A stretch of DNA of 64,000 nucleotides from an uncultured Flavobacterium sp. Its GTDB lineage: Bacteria; Bacteroidota; Bacteroidia; Flavobacteriales; Flavobacteriaceae. Below are positions 17,585-26,969 of this stretch, in pieces. Numbering within the stretch: position 1 is the first letter of the stretch; each line of letters starts with the position of its first letter. Under the pieces are notes generated by a model. The model was given only the letters and a program-made list of their open reading frames with translations, was not told where the DNA came from and made no database searches. Both the position numbers and the translations under genes were made by a program. The stretch is taken from contig NZ_CALTYA010000019.1 in NCBI RefSeq assembly GCF_943913405.1, positions 3,965 to 67,964 on the forward strand, in the 5' to 3' direction.

Positions 17585-18868
17585 TTATTTTCTAGTAAAA
17601 GGAGGCAAAAGTTTGCTGCAAACTTCTCCAAAACCAATTCTCACTTCGTCTTTTTCGCAATAGCCTCTCATAATTACAGAATCGCCGTCGTTGATGAATT
17701 TTCGCTCAGTTCCGTCGCTCAGTTTCAAAGGATTTTTTCCACCCCAAGTCAATTCCAGCATCGAACCAAAACTATCCGGAGTCGATCCAGAAATTGTTCC
17801 AGAACCCATCATATCGCCAGAATTAATTCGGCATCCGTTTGAAGCGTGGTGCGCCAATTGCTGCGACATGCTCCAATACATATATTTGAAATTAGATTTT
17901 GAAATTAGATTTTGTTCTCCATTTTCAGGCTGCAATAACACTTCCAAATGAATATCGAAAGTCTTTTTTCCTTTTTCCTGTAAATAAGGCAACGGCATCG
18001 GATCTTGTTTCGGGCCTTTTGCTCTAAACGGTTCCAAAGCATCCAAAGTTACAATCCAAGGAGAAATTGACGACGCAAAGTTTTTCGCCAAAAATGGTCC
18101 GAGTGGCACATATTCCCATTTCTGGATATCGCGCGCGCTCCAATCATTCAGCAAAACCATTCCGAAAATATAATCTTCTGCTTCATGAACCGGAATGTTT
18201 TCTCCCATGATATTGGCGTCTGTCGTAATAAAAGCGGTTTCCAATTCAAAATCCACCAATCTCGACGGACCAAAAACCGGAGTCGTTTCGCCGTTTGGCA
18301 AAGTCTGCCCCATTGGTCGGTGAACCGGAATTCCAGATGGAATAATGGTAGAACTCCTTCCATGATAACCCACCGGAATGTGAAGCCAGTTCGGTAGCAA
18401 AGCATTCTCAGGATCGCGGAACATTTTCCCAACATTCGTTGCATGTTCTCTGCTAGAGTAAAAATCAGTATAATCTCCAATCAAAACCGGAAGCTGCATT
18501 TCAACATCCTCAATATTGAAAATCACAATTTCTCTGTGCTTTTCATTGTCTCTCAACTCAGCATTGTTAGCGTCAAAAATCTCTGCAATTCTGTTTCTTA
18601 CCAATCGCCACGTCTTTTTTCCGTCAGAAATAAAATCGTTCAGCGTGTCTTGCATAAACATATCGTCGGTCAATTCGATGCCTTCGAAATAATTTAATTG
18701 TTGCAAAGCACCTAAATCGATGGCAAAATCGCCAATTCTTGTACCAATTGTTACGACATCATCTTTAGTCAAGAAAACGCCAAAAGGAATATTTTGTATA
18801 GGAAAATCACTGTCTTTGTTGACATCTAGCCAAGATTTCCTGCTAGGGTCATTTGCTGTTATTGGCAT
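17585..18868 (-). CDS. fahA: Fumarylacetoacetase
   Basis: A 427-residue enzyme that hydrolyses fumarylacetoacetate to fumarate and acetoacetate, the last step of tyrosine and homogentisate breakdown. The N-terminal domain spans about 1-120. The catalytic block 'DYTDFYSSREHATNVGKMFR' carries the conserved His, and metal and substrate ligands follow in 'VDFELETAFI' and 'LLNDWSARDIQKWEYVPLGPFLAKNF'. The C-terminal 'GSGTISG' and 'LELTWGGK' blocks match the eukaryote-like full-length family. It is monocistronic, divergent from glyA, with a well-formed promoter. Confidence 0.95.
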   Translation of the reverse strand: MPITANDPSRKSWLDVNKDSDFPIQNIPFGVFLTKDDVVTIGTRIGDFAIDLGALQQLNYFEGIELTDDMFMQDTLNDFISDGKKTWRLVRNRIAEIFDANNAELRDNEKHREIVIFNIEDVEMQLPVLIGDYTDFYSSREHATNVGKMFRDPENALLPNWLHIPVGYHGRSSTIIPSGIPVHRPMGQTLPNGETTPVFGPSRLVDFELETAFITTDANIMGENIPVHEAEDYIFGMVLLNDWSARDIQKWEYVPLGPFLAKNFASSISPWIVTLDALEPFRAKGPKQDPMPLPYLQEKGKKTFDIHLEVLLQPENGEQNLISKSNFKYMYWSMSQQLAHHASNGCRINSGDMMGSGTISGSTPDSFGSMLELTWGGKNPLKLSDGTERKFINDGDSVIMRGYCEKDEVRIGFGEVCSKLLPPFTRK

Positions 18869-18903
18869 TATATTGTTAGTTTATTTGTTTATAAATCAAT
18901 TAT

Positions 18904-18933
18904 CAAATATATAGTTATGCGGCATTTTAACAA
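18904..18933 (-). promoter_or_regulatory. fahA promoter
   Basis: On the minus strand: TTG (18933-18931), 19-base spacer, then TATATTTG (18911-18904). This is an exact match to the Bacteroidota TTG-N19-TAnnTTTG pattern, 36 bases from the fahA start. Confidence 0.75.
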
Positions 18934-18943
18934 ACGCTTTTTG

Positions 18944-18951
18944 TATTTTTG
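18944..18951 (+). promoter_or_regulatory. glyA -7 element
   Basis: TATTTTTG matches TAnnTTTG and lies 27 bases before the glyA ATG. No clear TTG at -33, so the promoter is only half supported. Confidence 0.55.
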
Positions 18952-18977
18952 TCGTCAAATTAACAAAAAATTATCAA

Positions 18978-20252
18978 ATGCAACGCGACGAACAAATATT
19001 TGATTTAATTCTAGAAGAACAAGACAGACAAATCCACGGATTAGAATTGATTGCTTCAGAGAACTTTGTGAGTGACCAAGTGCTTGAAGCAGCTGGTTCA
19101 ATCTTAACCAATAAATATGCTGAAGGATATCCTGGAAAGAGATATTATGGAGGCTGTGAAGTGGTTGACGTAATCGAGCAGATTGCCATCGACAGAGCAA
19201 AAGCTTTGTTTGGTGCTGAATATGCAAACGTGCAACCGCACTCTGGTTCACAAGCAAACACAGCGGTTTACCATGCTTGCTTGAAACCGGGCGACAAAAT
19301 TTTAGGTTTTGACTTGTCTCACGGAGGCCATTTGACGCACGGTTCTCCTGTGAATTTTTCAGGAAGATTGTACAATCCGGTATTTTATGGAGTGGAACAG
19401 GAAACTGGCCGCTTGAACTACGATAAAATCCAAGAGATTGCGACAAAAGAACAGCCAAAATTAATCATCGCCGGAGCTTCGGCTTATTCTCGCGATATGG
19501 ATTTTGAGCGTTTCAGAGTAATTGCTGACAGCGTTGGCGCTATTTTGATGGCTGATATTTCGCATCCGGCTGGATTGATTGCAAAAGGTTTGATGAACGA
19601 CCCAATTCCGCATTGCCATATTGTAACTACGACTACTCACAAAACGTTGAGAGGACCCCGCGGTGGCATGATCTTGATCGGAAAAGATTTTGAAAATCCA
19701 TTCGGAATCAAAACGCCAAAAGGTGAAACAAGAATGATGTCTTCTTTAATTGACGGAGCCGTTTTTCCAGGAAACCAAGGTGGACCTTTAGAGCATATTA
19801 TTGCTGCAAAAGCAGTAGCTTTCGGTGAAGCTTTGTCTGACGAATTCTTTACTTACGCTAGACAATTGCAGAAAAATGCTAATGCAATGGCAGAAGCTTT
19901 TGTGAAAAGAGGCTACGATATTATTTCTGGAGGAACTGACAATCACATGATGCTTATCGACCTTAGAAATAAAAATATTTCTGGTAAAGAAGCTGAAAAT
20001 GCATTGGTAAAAGCGGAGATTACGGTAAACAAAAACATGGTTCCGTTTGATGACAAATCTCCTTTTGTAACTTCAGGAATCCGTGTTGGAACGGCTGCGA
20101 TTACAACTCGCGGTTTGTTAGAAGAAGACATGGAAACGATTGTTGATTTCATCGATAGAGTTATCATGGATCATACTAATGAAGAACTTTTAGAGCAAAT
20201 TGGTGAAGAAGTAAACGACATGATGGGCGAAAGAGCAATTTTCGTTTTCTAA
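18978..20252 (+). CDS. glyA: Serine hydroxymethyltransferase
   Basis: A 424-residue PLP enzyme that interconverts serine and glycine with tetrahydrofolate and feeds one-carbon units. 'IASENFVSDQVLEAAGS' and 'YAEGYPGKRYYGGCEVVDVIE' are the standard N-terminal blocks. 'HPAGLIAKGL' follows, and 'IVTTTTHKTLRGPRGGMIL' holds the Schiff-base Lys. Length and motifs are typical. It is divergent from fahA with about 110 bases between, and is followed by a good terminator. Confidence 0.97.
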   Translation: MQRDEQIFDLILEEQDRQIHGLELIASENFVSDQVLEAAGSILTNKYAEGYPGKRYYGGCEVVDVIEQIAIDRAKALFGAEYANVQPHSGSQANTAVYHACLKPGDKILGFDLSHGGHLTHGSPVNFSGRLYNPVFYGVEQETGRLNYDKIQEIATKEQPKLIIAGASAYSRDMDFERFRVIADSVGAILMADISHPAGLIAKGLMNDPIPHCHIVTTTTHKTLRGPRGGMILIGKDFENPFGIKTPKGETRMMSSLIDGAVFPGNQGGPLEHIIAAKAVAFGEALSDEFFTYARQLQKNANAMAEAFVKRGYDIISGGTDNHMMLIDLRNKNISGKEAENALVKAEITVNKNMVPFDDKSPFVTSGIRVGTAAITTRGLLEEDMETIVDFIDRVIMDHTNEELLEQIGEEVNDMMGERAIFVF

Positions 20253-20274
20253 AAACCTTCTACTTTATATATTT

Positions 20275-20302
20275 AAAACCCTTGCAAATGCAGGGGTTTT
20301 TT
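20275..20302 (+). terminator. glyA terminator
   Basis: Arms aaaaccc and gggtttt surround a tgca/tgca inner stem and are followed by a T run. It lies 23 bases after the glyA stop. Confidence 0.8.
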
Positions 20303-20342
20303 ATTTTCTGGAATTTTTTTCGAAAAAAAGTTACGTAATAAT

Positions 20343-20371
20343 TTGTTCGTACGAAAAATTTCCTACCTTTG
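20343..20371 (+). promoter_or_regulatory. Serine hydrolase promoter with internal palindrome
   Basis: TTG (20343-20345), 18-base spacer, TACCTTTG (20364-20371). The spacer contains the perfect 10-bp palindrome ttcgtacgaa (20346-20355), placed where a repressor would block RNA polymerase. The BlaI gene two positions downstream is the obvious candidate regulator. Confidence 0.65.
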
Positions 20372-20431
20372 GATTGTTCCAAGGAAGAATTGCATCCTGA
20401 AAACATCAATCATCAAATCAATCACAATCAA

Positions 20432-21808
20432 ATGATAAAATTAGTCACAATTTCGGCCATTTTTTTTCTTCAGATAGCTGTTGCTCAAACTAAAACTGAA
20501 AAATTTGATAGCCTTTTCGACAACTTAGCCAAAGAAGGTTCTTTTAATGGAAATGTCTTAATCGCTGAAAAAGGCAAAGTCATTTATCAAAAATCGATCG
20601 GTTATGCTGACATCAAAACGCAAGAAAAGTTGACAAGCAATTCGGTTTTTGAACTGGCATCTGTTACAAAACAATTTACGGCTATGGCTGTTGTGCTTTT
20701 GCAAAAGCAAGGCAAGCTTTCTTATGATGAACCGATCAGTAAATATTTGCCAGAATTAGTTAGGTATAAAGATATTACCATCAAAAATCTGCTTAACCAC
20801 ACGGGCGGACTTCCAGATTATATGGATTTGATGAGTAAAGAAGAAAATCATGGTGATTTTGCTACAAACCAGACGATTATAGATTTATTTGCTAAATTAC
20901 AGCCTCCGGTTTTATTTAAGCCTGACGAAAAATTTGAATATAGCAATACAGGTTATGCTTTATTGGGAAGCATTATTGAAAGAGCCTCTAAAATGAGCTA
21001 TGGAGAATATCTTCATCAAAATATCTTCAAGCCTTTAAAGATGAAAAATACGAGAGTTTACAGAAGATGGTACAAGCCTGAAAAAATTGACAATATAGCA
21101 AAAGGGCATATTTATTCGGATAGCTTGCAAAAGATGATTTTTCCAGATGATATGGGTAAAGATTATTATACGGTTTATCTCGATGGAATAGTTGGCGACG
21201 GAATGGTAAATTCCACAACTTCAGATTTATTGCTTTGGGATAGAGCCTTATACACCGATAAATTAGTGAATCAAAAAGACAAAGATTTAATCTTTAGTTC
21301 TTATACGACTAAAGATAACGAAGCGTCAAATTATGGTTTTGGATGGCAAATTTCGTCAAGTGAAGTTTATGGAAAATCAGTAGCTCACAGCGGAGGCTGG
21401 TCTGGATATGTGACTTATATTGCCAGATATCTCGATCATGATTACACGATAATCCTGCTTCAAAACGCAATGAGCAAAACGACAAGAATTCCTAATAAAC
21501 AGGTAAAAAATATACTTTTTGGGACACTTTATGAAGCAGATCCTAAAAAGATAGAGCCTATGGCTGGATTGTATAAAAATGAAAAAGGAGAAGATAAGGA
21601 ATTGCTTTTTGAACAAAATAAGCTTTATGTTAAAATGGATCAGGAGCATAAATTAGAATTGATTCCAATCTCAGAAAATAAATTTATAGCAGATGGATTC
21701 CAGCCTGAAGTTTTCTATGAATTTATAGCAGACAATAATAAAATAACAAAATATATTGTGACTCAGCCCCAAAAAGCATTGAGAAAAGAAGCAGTAAAAA
21801 TTAAATAG
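20432..21808 (+). CDS. Exported serine hydrolase, class C beta-lactamase/PBP fold
   Basis: A 458-residue protein. Signal peptide about 1-19 ('ISAIFFLQIAVAQ'). The beta-lactamase-like domain spans about 25-365, with the three active-site elements S77-V-T-K80 ('ELASVTKQF'), Y170-S-N ('FEYSNTGYALLG') and the HSGG box ('VAHSGGWSGY'). A small beta-rich C-terminal domain (about 375-458) follows, as in DUF3471-containing esterases. The open frame starts 21 codons earlier at 20369, but the Met at 20432 begins a proper signal peptide and lies downstream of the promoter. BlaI begins 7 bases after the stop, so the gene sits at the head of a beta-lactam-sensor-like operon. It could be a peptidase or esterase as well as a beta-lactamase. 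Confidence 0.87.
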   Translation: MIKLVTISAIFFLQIAVAQTKTEKFDSLFDNLAKEGSFNGNVLIAEKGKVIYQKSIGYADIKTQEKLTSNSVFELASVTKQFTAMAVVLLQKQGKLSYDEPISKYLPELVRYKDITIKNLLNHTGGLPDYMDLMSKEENHGDFATNQTIIDLFAKLQPPVLFKPDEKFEYSNTGYALLGSIIERASKMSYGEYLHQNIFKPLKMKNTRVYRRWYKPEKIDNIAKGHIYSDSLQKMIFPDDMGKDYYTVYLDGIVGDGMVNSTTSDLLLWDRALYTDKLVNQKDKDLIFSSYTTKDNEASNYGFGWQISSSEVYGKSVAHSGGWSGYVTYIARYLDHDYTIILLQNAMSKTTRIPNKQVKNILFGTLYEADPKKIEPMAGLYKNEKGEDKELLFEQNKLYVKMDQEHKLELIPISENKFIADGFQPEVFYEFIADNNKITKYIVTQPQKALRKEAVKIK

Positions 21809-21815
21809 AAAGAAG

Positions 21816-22190
21816 ATGCAGTCAGAACCAACAAAATCAGAATTAGAAATTTTACAAGTCTTGTGGAAGTCCGGACCTTCAACAGTGCGATTTGTGAATG
21901 ATGCGCTTAACGAGCAAAAAAGAGCAGTTCAATACACGTCAACCTTAAAATTGATGCAGATTATGACTGAAAAAGGAATGCTCGTTAGCGACAAAACTAA
22001 TATGAAGCACATTTACAGTCCTGCAATTGAAGAAAAAAAGACAAAAGGATTTCTTTTGGAAAAATTTGTAGACGCTATGTACGACGGTTCCAGCAGCAGC
22101 TTGATGATGCAATTATTAGGAAACAAAAAAACGTCGCAGGAAGAAATCGACGAGATCAGAAGCCTGCTTGACAAATTAGAAAACAAATAA
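21816..22190 (+). CDS. blaI: BlaI/MecI/CopY-family transcriptional repressor
   Basis: A 124-residue winged-helix repressor. 'PTKSELEILQVLWKSGPSTVRFVNDAL' and 'YTSTLKLMQIMTEKGMLVSDKTNMKHIYSPA' are the DNA-binding wing and helices of the family; the C-terminal helix forms the dimer. In known systems a membrane BlaR1 sensor triggers cleavage of the repressor in its C-terminal half. It lies 7 bases behind the serine hydrolase and 18 bases before the M56 gene. The likely operator is the palindrome at 20346-20355. Confidence 0.9.
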   Translation: MQSEPTKSELEILQVLWKSGPSTVRFVNDALNEQKRAVQYTSTLKLMQIMTEKGMLVSDKTNMKHIYSPAIEEKKTKGFLLEKFVDAMYDGSSSSLMMQLLGNKKTSQEEIDEIRSLLDKLENK

Positions 22191-22208
22191 TCAACTTTAA
22201 AACCGACT

Positions 22209-24245
22209 ATGATTATGATGCCTAACGAAACTTTATTGAAAGCAATTTCCTGGACATTGGTGCATTCCGTGTGGCAAGGATTAATTCTGGCTGTTTTGGC
22301 CGGATTGGTAATATTATTTACAAAAAAATCAACTTCTGTTTTGAGATATAATTTGCTTGCAGGCTTGTTCGTCTCTTTTATGATAGCCGTAGGATTTACA
22401 TTTAGTTATGAATTTCAAGAAGAAGGAAGAGAAACGATAACGCGCCTGAATTTGCCGATTGAGAACCAAAATTTTGCAGTCGCTGGAGCTATTCCTGAGG
22501 AAAAAGCAGATTTGTCGATGCAAATTATAAATTTCTTAAATGAAAATTCAAGCCTAATCGTGCTCATTTGGTTCTTGATTTTCAGCGTAAAATGCTTGAA
22601 TATTTTCAGCAACCTGAACCATATTTACAGAATCAGAAATTACAGAATTCAAAATCCGCCACAATATTGGAGCGACAGGGTTTCCCAATTAAGCAAGACC
22701 CTAAATATCAAAAAGCCCATTGTTTTGCTGGAATCGCAATTGGTGAAAGTGCCTTCCGTGACCGGATTTTTCAAGCCGATCATTTTGATTCCTGTCGGAT
22801 TGCTTTCAAATTTGCCACAAGACCAAATCGAAGCTATTTTATTGCACGAATTGGCGCACATCCGCCGCAAAGATTATTTTATAAACTTGATCCAGAGTTT
22901 TGCAGAAATTATATTTTTCTTCAATCCGGGCGTGCTTTGGCTGTCTTCTTTGCTAAAGGAAGAAAGGGAAAACTGCTGTGACGACATTGCAGTGGGAATC
23001 ACGAAAAGCAAATCTAAATTTATTCATGCGCTGGTTTCCTTCCAAGAATATAATATGAAGCAAAATCAATTGGCAATGGGATTTGGAGGCAGAAAAAATC
23101 AGTTGCTGGAACGTGCAAAACGCATTATCCATGACAATAATAAGTCTTTGAATTCTATTGAAAAGACATTTCTTTCCATTTGTTTTATCATTGTTGCAGT
23201 ATTTATGATTGCTTGTTCCAATACAAAATCTACTGTTGCAAATACAGAAGCTTTGCCTGAAACAGCTGTGCCATTTGATAATACAAGACCAGCAACTGAA
23301 GAAGAACTAATAGCTTACAATGAAGCGCTTTCAGAAGCGGAAGTAGATAAAATTGAAGCAGAAAGAGCCATAAAAGAAGCAGAGCAGTTGCAAATAGAAT
23401 CGGAACAAGAAAGGATTGTTGCCGAACAGGAAAAAATTGAGGCAGAACGAGAAAAAATAGAAGAAGACGAAGAAAAAGAGGAGATAGGAAATCTAAGAAT
23501 TGAAGTTCCCGTTCAAGTGAAAGTGTCTAACAAAGTTGAGCCATTAGCGCCTAATAATTACAGAATAGATTCTGAAAAAGCCAGAATCGAAGGTGAAAAA
23601 GCAAGGATTGAAGGCGCAAAAGCCAGAGTAGAAGGAGAAAAGGCAAGAATCGAAGGAGCAAAAGCAGCAGCTGAAGGAGCGAAAGCCAGAGTAGAAGGAG
23701 CAAAAGCGAGAATCGAAGGAGCAAAAGCAGCAATTGAAGGAGCGAAAGCAAGAGCTGAAGGAGATAAAGCGAGAATTGAAGGAGCAAAAGCTAGAATTGC
23801 GGGAGAGAAAGCAAAACTCGAAGCCCAAAAAGCAGTTTTAGAAGCCCAAAAAGCCAAAGTTGATGCTGATCTAAAAAAACTTGAATCAAAACTTGAAAAA
23901 GAAAAATATAAAAACGGACTAGGTTCTTCTGTATATACCAAAGAAACTGCAACAAACACAAATGGCAATAAGTCTAAGAACAAAACCGTAATTTATGGCG
24001 ATGTTATTCCCGAAGGCGTTGATAACATTTCTCATGAAATTATCGAAACATTAATTGCAGAAAATGTAATTTATAATGTAGAAAATCTGTCCTATAAATT
24101 ATCAAGAGCTGATTTTATCGTCAACGGAAAAAGCATTTCTGATAAGGTTCATGACAAATTGAAAAAATACCTAAAGCCTAATATTTCAGCAGTTTATTAC
24201 AATTATGAGGTGTCTTCTGCGCAAGATGCAAAAAATAAGAAATAA
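22209..24245 (+). CDS. BlaR1/M56-family membrane metallopeptidase with long heptad-repeat tail
   Basis: A 678-residue protein. The N-terminal part has hydrophobic segments near 14-38, 44-66 and 114-135. The gluzincin motif 'LLHELAHIRRKDYF' (His213, Glu214, His217) lies in the M56 domain, with 'EERENCCDD' supplying the third ligand. A fourth membrane segment lies near residues 317-337 ('TFLSICFIIVAVFMIA'), after which a periplasmic tail starts. The tail is Glu/Lys-rich, and residues about 453-550 consist of some 14 seven-residue units of the form KARIEGA, a near-perfect coiled coil. The last 120 residues are a small beta/alpha domain. No penicillin-binding sensor domain is present, so the trigger is not a classical beta-lactam sensor. 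Confidence 0.88.
   Translation: MIMMPNETLLKAISWTLVHSVWQGLILAVLAGLVILFTKKSTSVLRYNLLAGLFVSFMIAVGFTFSYEFQEEGRETITRLNLPIENQNFAVAGAIPEEKADLSMQIINFLNENSSLIVLIWFLIFSVKCLNIFSNLNHIYRIRNYRIQNPPQYWSDRVSQLSKTLNIKKPIVLLESQLVKVPSVTGFFKPIILIPVGLLSNLPQDQIEAILLHELAHIRRKDYFINLIQSFAEIIFFFNPGVLWLSSLLKEERENCCDDIAVGITKSKSKFIHALVSFQEYNMKQNQLAMGFGGRKNQLLERAKRIIHDNNKSLNSIEKTFLSICFIIVAVFMIACSNTKSTVANTEALPETAVPFDNTRPATEEELIAYNEALSEAEVDKIEAERAIKEAEQLQIESEQERIVAEQEKIEAEREKIEEDEEKEEIGNLRIEVPVQVKVSNKVEPLAPNNYRIDSEKARIEGEKARIEGAKARVEGEKARIEGAKAAAEGAKARVEGAKARIEGAKAAIEGAKARAEGDKARIEGAKARIAGEKAKLEAQKAVLEAQKAKVDADLKKLESKLEKEKYKNGLGSSVYTKETATNTNGNKSKNKTVIYGDVIPEGVDNISHEIIETLIAENVIYNVENLSYKLSRADFIVNGKSISDKVHDKLKKYLKPNISAVYYNYEVSSAQDAKNKK
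23566..23860 (+). repeat. 21-bp in-frame tandem repeat encoding heptads
   Basis: About 14 degenerate 21-bp units (aaagcnagaatngaaggagca) inside the M56 gene, each encoding a heptad such as KARIEGA or KAAIEGA. Long antisense frames here (23544-23983) are by-products of the repeat. Confidence 0.85.
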
Positions 24246-24364
24246 GCATTTAATTTAATAGTCGTCTCATCAACGGAAGGATTAATTTCCTAAATTTATC
24301 AAAATTCAATCATCAGAGTTTCAATCATCGCCGAAAGGCAAATCAATCAAAAACGATCATCAAA

Positions 24365-26812
24365 ATGGTAAGAATAGCAACCTCGCTTGTTGTTTTTTTC
24401 CTACTGTGTTCTGCCACGCTGTTTGCTCAAACATCAGGAAAAATCAGTGGAAAAATTAAGGATTCCAACCAGCTTCCCATTGAAGCCGCTGTGGTTTCAC
24501 TGCTGTTGGCGGCAGATAATTCGCTTGTAAAAACGCAGTTTTCAGATGCTGACGGAAGCTTTGAATTTGCTGACTTAAAGCAAAATAATTACAAAATCAC
24601 CATTGAATATTTAGGTTTCAAAAAATACCAAAGCGAAAGTATTTATCTTTTGAAAGAGGCTGTTGTTTTGCCAGAAATCCAATTGCAAAATTCAGAAGCA
24701 AGCACTTTGAACGAAGTGGCAATCGAGAAAAAGAAAGCTTTCGTGGAAAGAAAAATCGACCGAACTGTCGTAAATGTCGATGCCATGATTTCAAACGCAG
24801 GCACCGATGCGATGGAAGTTTTAGAAAAATCACCAGGAATTATCGTAGAAGAAAACGGAACCATCAAAATCAAGGGAAAATCAGGCGTCATGGTTTTCAT
24901 TGATGACAAACCGACATATTTATCAGGAGCAGATTTAGAAGTCTATCTGAAATCTTTGCCAGCAAGCACGCTCGATCAAATCGAAATCATGACCAATCCG
25001 CCAGCGCAATATGACGCTGCAGGAAGTGCTGGCGTAATCAATATCAAAACCAAGAAAAGCAAGTCAAAAGGGTTCAACGGAAGCCTGACTTCAAGAATTT
25101 CCCAAGGAAAAAGGATGCACGTCAGAAACGGCTTGAATTTAAATTATACCGATAATAAAGTCCGCGTTTTTGGAAATATCAACCGAGCCGACCAAAAGTT
25201 TGTAAACGATTTGGATATTTTCAGAAGATATAAAAACGAAGACGGAAGCACAAAAACGCTTTTCGACCAAAACACAATCATGGAAGAAAAAGTGGAAACC
25301 ACAAACGCCAAAATAGGGATGGATTATTATGCTTCTGAAAAAACAACCTTCGGAATAAATTTCACAGGTCTGGTAAAATCAGGCAGAGAAACCAAAGACG
25401 GAAAGAGTATTTTAAAAAATGCTTTCGGCGCTTTAGATTCTACGATTGTGGCAGATAATAGAGAAAGAAACAAGTTTAAAAATGGCGGCGTAAACTTAAA
25501 TTTTCGTCATGATTTTGACAGCCTGGGAAGAAAAATCACAATGGATGCCGATTTTTTAAGATATGAAAACGACATCGCCCAAAGTTTTAAAAATTATATT
25601 TTTCAGCCAGATAATTCCCTTTCAGAACAAGACGAATTGATTGGAAATTTGCCTTCAAACATCAATATTTATACGTTTAAAACCGATTATGTCCATCCTT
25701 TTAAAAAAGGCGGAAAACTCGAAGCGGGTTATAAAATAAGTTATTCCAAGACAGATAATATTGCAGATTATGCCAATGTAATTGATGCGGTTTCGATTCC
25801 AAATTACGACAGCAGCAATCATTTTAAATACGACGAAACAATCAATGCTTTGTATTTAAATTACAGCAGGGAATTCAAAAGATTCGGCATCCAGACTGGG
25901 TTGCGATTAGAAAACACAATTTCTGAAGGAAACCAATTGGGCAATATTTTAAAGCCGGCTTCCAAGTTTAAAAGAGACTATACCAATCTTTTTCCCACAG
26001 TTTATTTGTCTTATAAATTAGATTCGATTGCGAATAACCAACTTGTTTTATCTTACGGAAAAAGAATAAACCGTCCTTATTTTCAAGACTTGAATCCGTT
26101 TTTGAGTCCACTCGATAAGTTTACTTATTATTCTGGAAATCCTTATCTGAATCCTTCGTTTTCGCACAATTTAGAATTTACGTATAACTATAAAACGTTA
26201 TTTTCAACGACATTGAGTTATGCCAAAACAAAAGATGAAATCAACGAAACCATCGAAATCAGCGACGGAATTTATTACAGCCGGCCAGGAAACATTGGCA
26301 AAAGCCAAATCTGGAGCCTCAATATAAATTCAGATATTCCGATAACCGACTGGCTGTCCGCAAATATATATTCTGAAGTAACGAACACCAATTACAAGAG
26401 CCAATTATATACAGAAAGATTGGATGTCAGCGGTACGTTTTGGTTCATTTCAGCCTTAAACCGATTGAAATTTGCAAACGGCTGGTCGGCTGAATTTGGA
26501 GGAAGATACATGACCGACATGGAATCGGCGCAGTTCACGGCAGGCGCAAGAGGTGCCGTAAATCTAGCCGCACAAAAGAAAATATTAAGCGGGAAAGGAA
26601 GCCTGAAATTAGCGTTTAACGATATTTTCTACACTAATATCAATACCGGAACAATCAACAATTTAAGGCTCACAGATGCCAATTATAGAAATAAGGGAGA
26701 CATACGATTCATAGCCCTGACATTCACTTACGGTTTTGGAAAATCCTTTGAATCAAAGAAAACACACGATGAAACAGGCTCAGAAAGCGAGCAGAATAGG
26801 GTCAAAAATTAA
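24365..26812 (+). CDS. TonB-dependent-receptor-like outer membrane beta-barrel protein
   Basis: An 815-residue protein. Signal peptide about 1-22. A carboxypeptidase-regulatory-like domain spans about 25-105 ('GKISGKIKDSNQLPIEAAVVSLLLAADNS' in the first part), then a plug domain about 115-235 ('DAMEVLEKSPGIIVEENG', 'IEIMTNPPAQYDAAGSAGVINIKTKK'). The rest is a beta-barrel of the OMP_b-brl_3 type. It is the last gene of the serine hydrolase/BlaI/M56 cluster, with 119 bases before it, so it may have its own promoter. Such receptors behind BlaI/BlaR pairs are common in Flavobacteria; the ligand is unknown. Confidence 0.88.
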   Translation: MVRIATSLVVFFLLCSATLFAQTSGKISGKIKDSNQLPIEAAVVSLLLAADNSLVKTQFSDADGSFEFADLKQNNYKITIEYLGFKKYQSESIYLLKEAVVLPEIQLQNSEASTLNEVAIEKKKAFVERKIDRTVVNVDAMISNAGTDAMEVLEKSPGIIVEENGTIKIKGKSGVMVFIDDKPTYLSGADLEVYLKSLPASTLDQIEIMTNPPAQYDAAGSAGVINIKTKKSKSKGFNGSLTSRISQGKRMHVRNGLNLNYTDNKVRVFGNINRADQKFVNDLDIFRRYKNEDGSTKTLFDQNTIMEEKVETTNAKIGMDYYASEKTTFGINFTGLVKSGRETKDGKSILKNAFGALDSTIVADNRERNKFKNGGVNLNFRHDFDSLGRKITMDADFLRYENDIAQSFKNYIFQPDNSLSEQDELIGNLPSNINIYTFKTDYVHPFKKGGKLEAGYKISYSKTDNIADYANVIDAVSIPNYDSSNHFKYDETINALYLNYSREFKRFGIQTGLRLENTISEGNQLGNILKPASKFKRDYTNLFPTVYLSYKLDSIANNQLVLSYGKRINRPYFQDLNPFLSPLDKFTYYSGNPYLNPSFSHNLEFTYNYKTLFSTTLSYAKTKDEINETIEISDGIYYSRPGNIGKSQIWSLNINSDIPITDWLSANIYSEVTNTNYKSQLYTERLDVSGTFWFISALNRLKFANGWSAEFGGRYMTDMESAQFTAGARGAVNLAAQKKILSGKGSLKLAFNDIFYTNINTGTINNLRLTDANYRNKGDIRFIALTFTYGFGKSFESKKTHDETGSESEQNRVKN

Positions 26813-26942
26813 AGAATTTTGTTGCAGTTAGTTAGTCAAAAAGAGCAAGGCAAAAGCCGAAGCTCTTTTGGCGTTTATAGAACCGCGCAAAACCCTTAGC
26901 AACTTAGCGCCTCAGCAACTTTGCACCTTAAAACTATTTCCC
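26813..26942. repeat. Flavobacterium 'cttagcgcctcagc' intergenic repeat
   Basis: Bases 26881-26932 hold 'acccttagcaacttagcgc' followed by 'ctcagcaactttgcacctt', a member of the same family as the inverted repeat at 31920-31982. The rest of the gap is plain AT-rich sequence. Confidence 0.6.
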
Positions 26943-26950
26943 TAAATTTG
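26921..26950 (+). promoter_or_regulatory. miaE promoter
   Basis: TTG (26921-26923), 19-base spacer, TAAATTTG (26943-26950): an exact Bacteroidota promoter, 20 bases before the miaE ATG. The TTG lies inside the dispersed repeat. Confidence 0.75.
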
Positions 26951-26969
26951 CCCTCTAAAATCATTCACT

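Noticed and set aside
23544..23983. Antisense frames over the M56 gene
   Set aside because: Open only because of the GAAGGAGCAAAAGC-type repeat; the plus-strand protein is clearly real.
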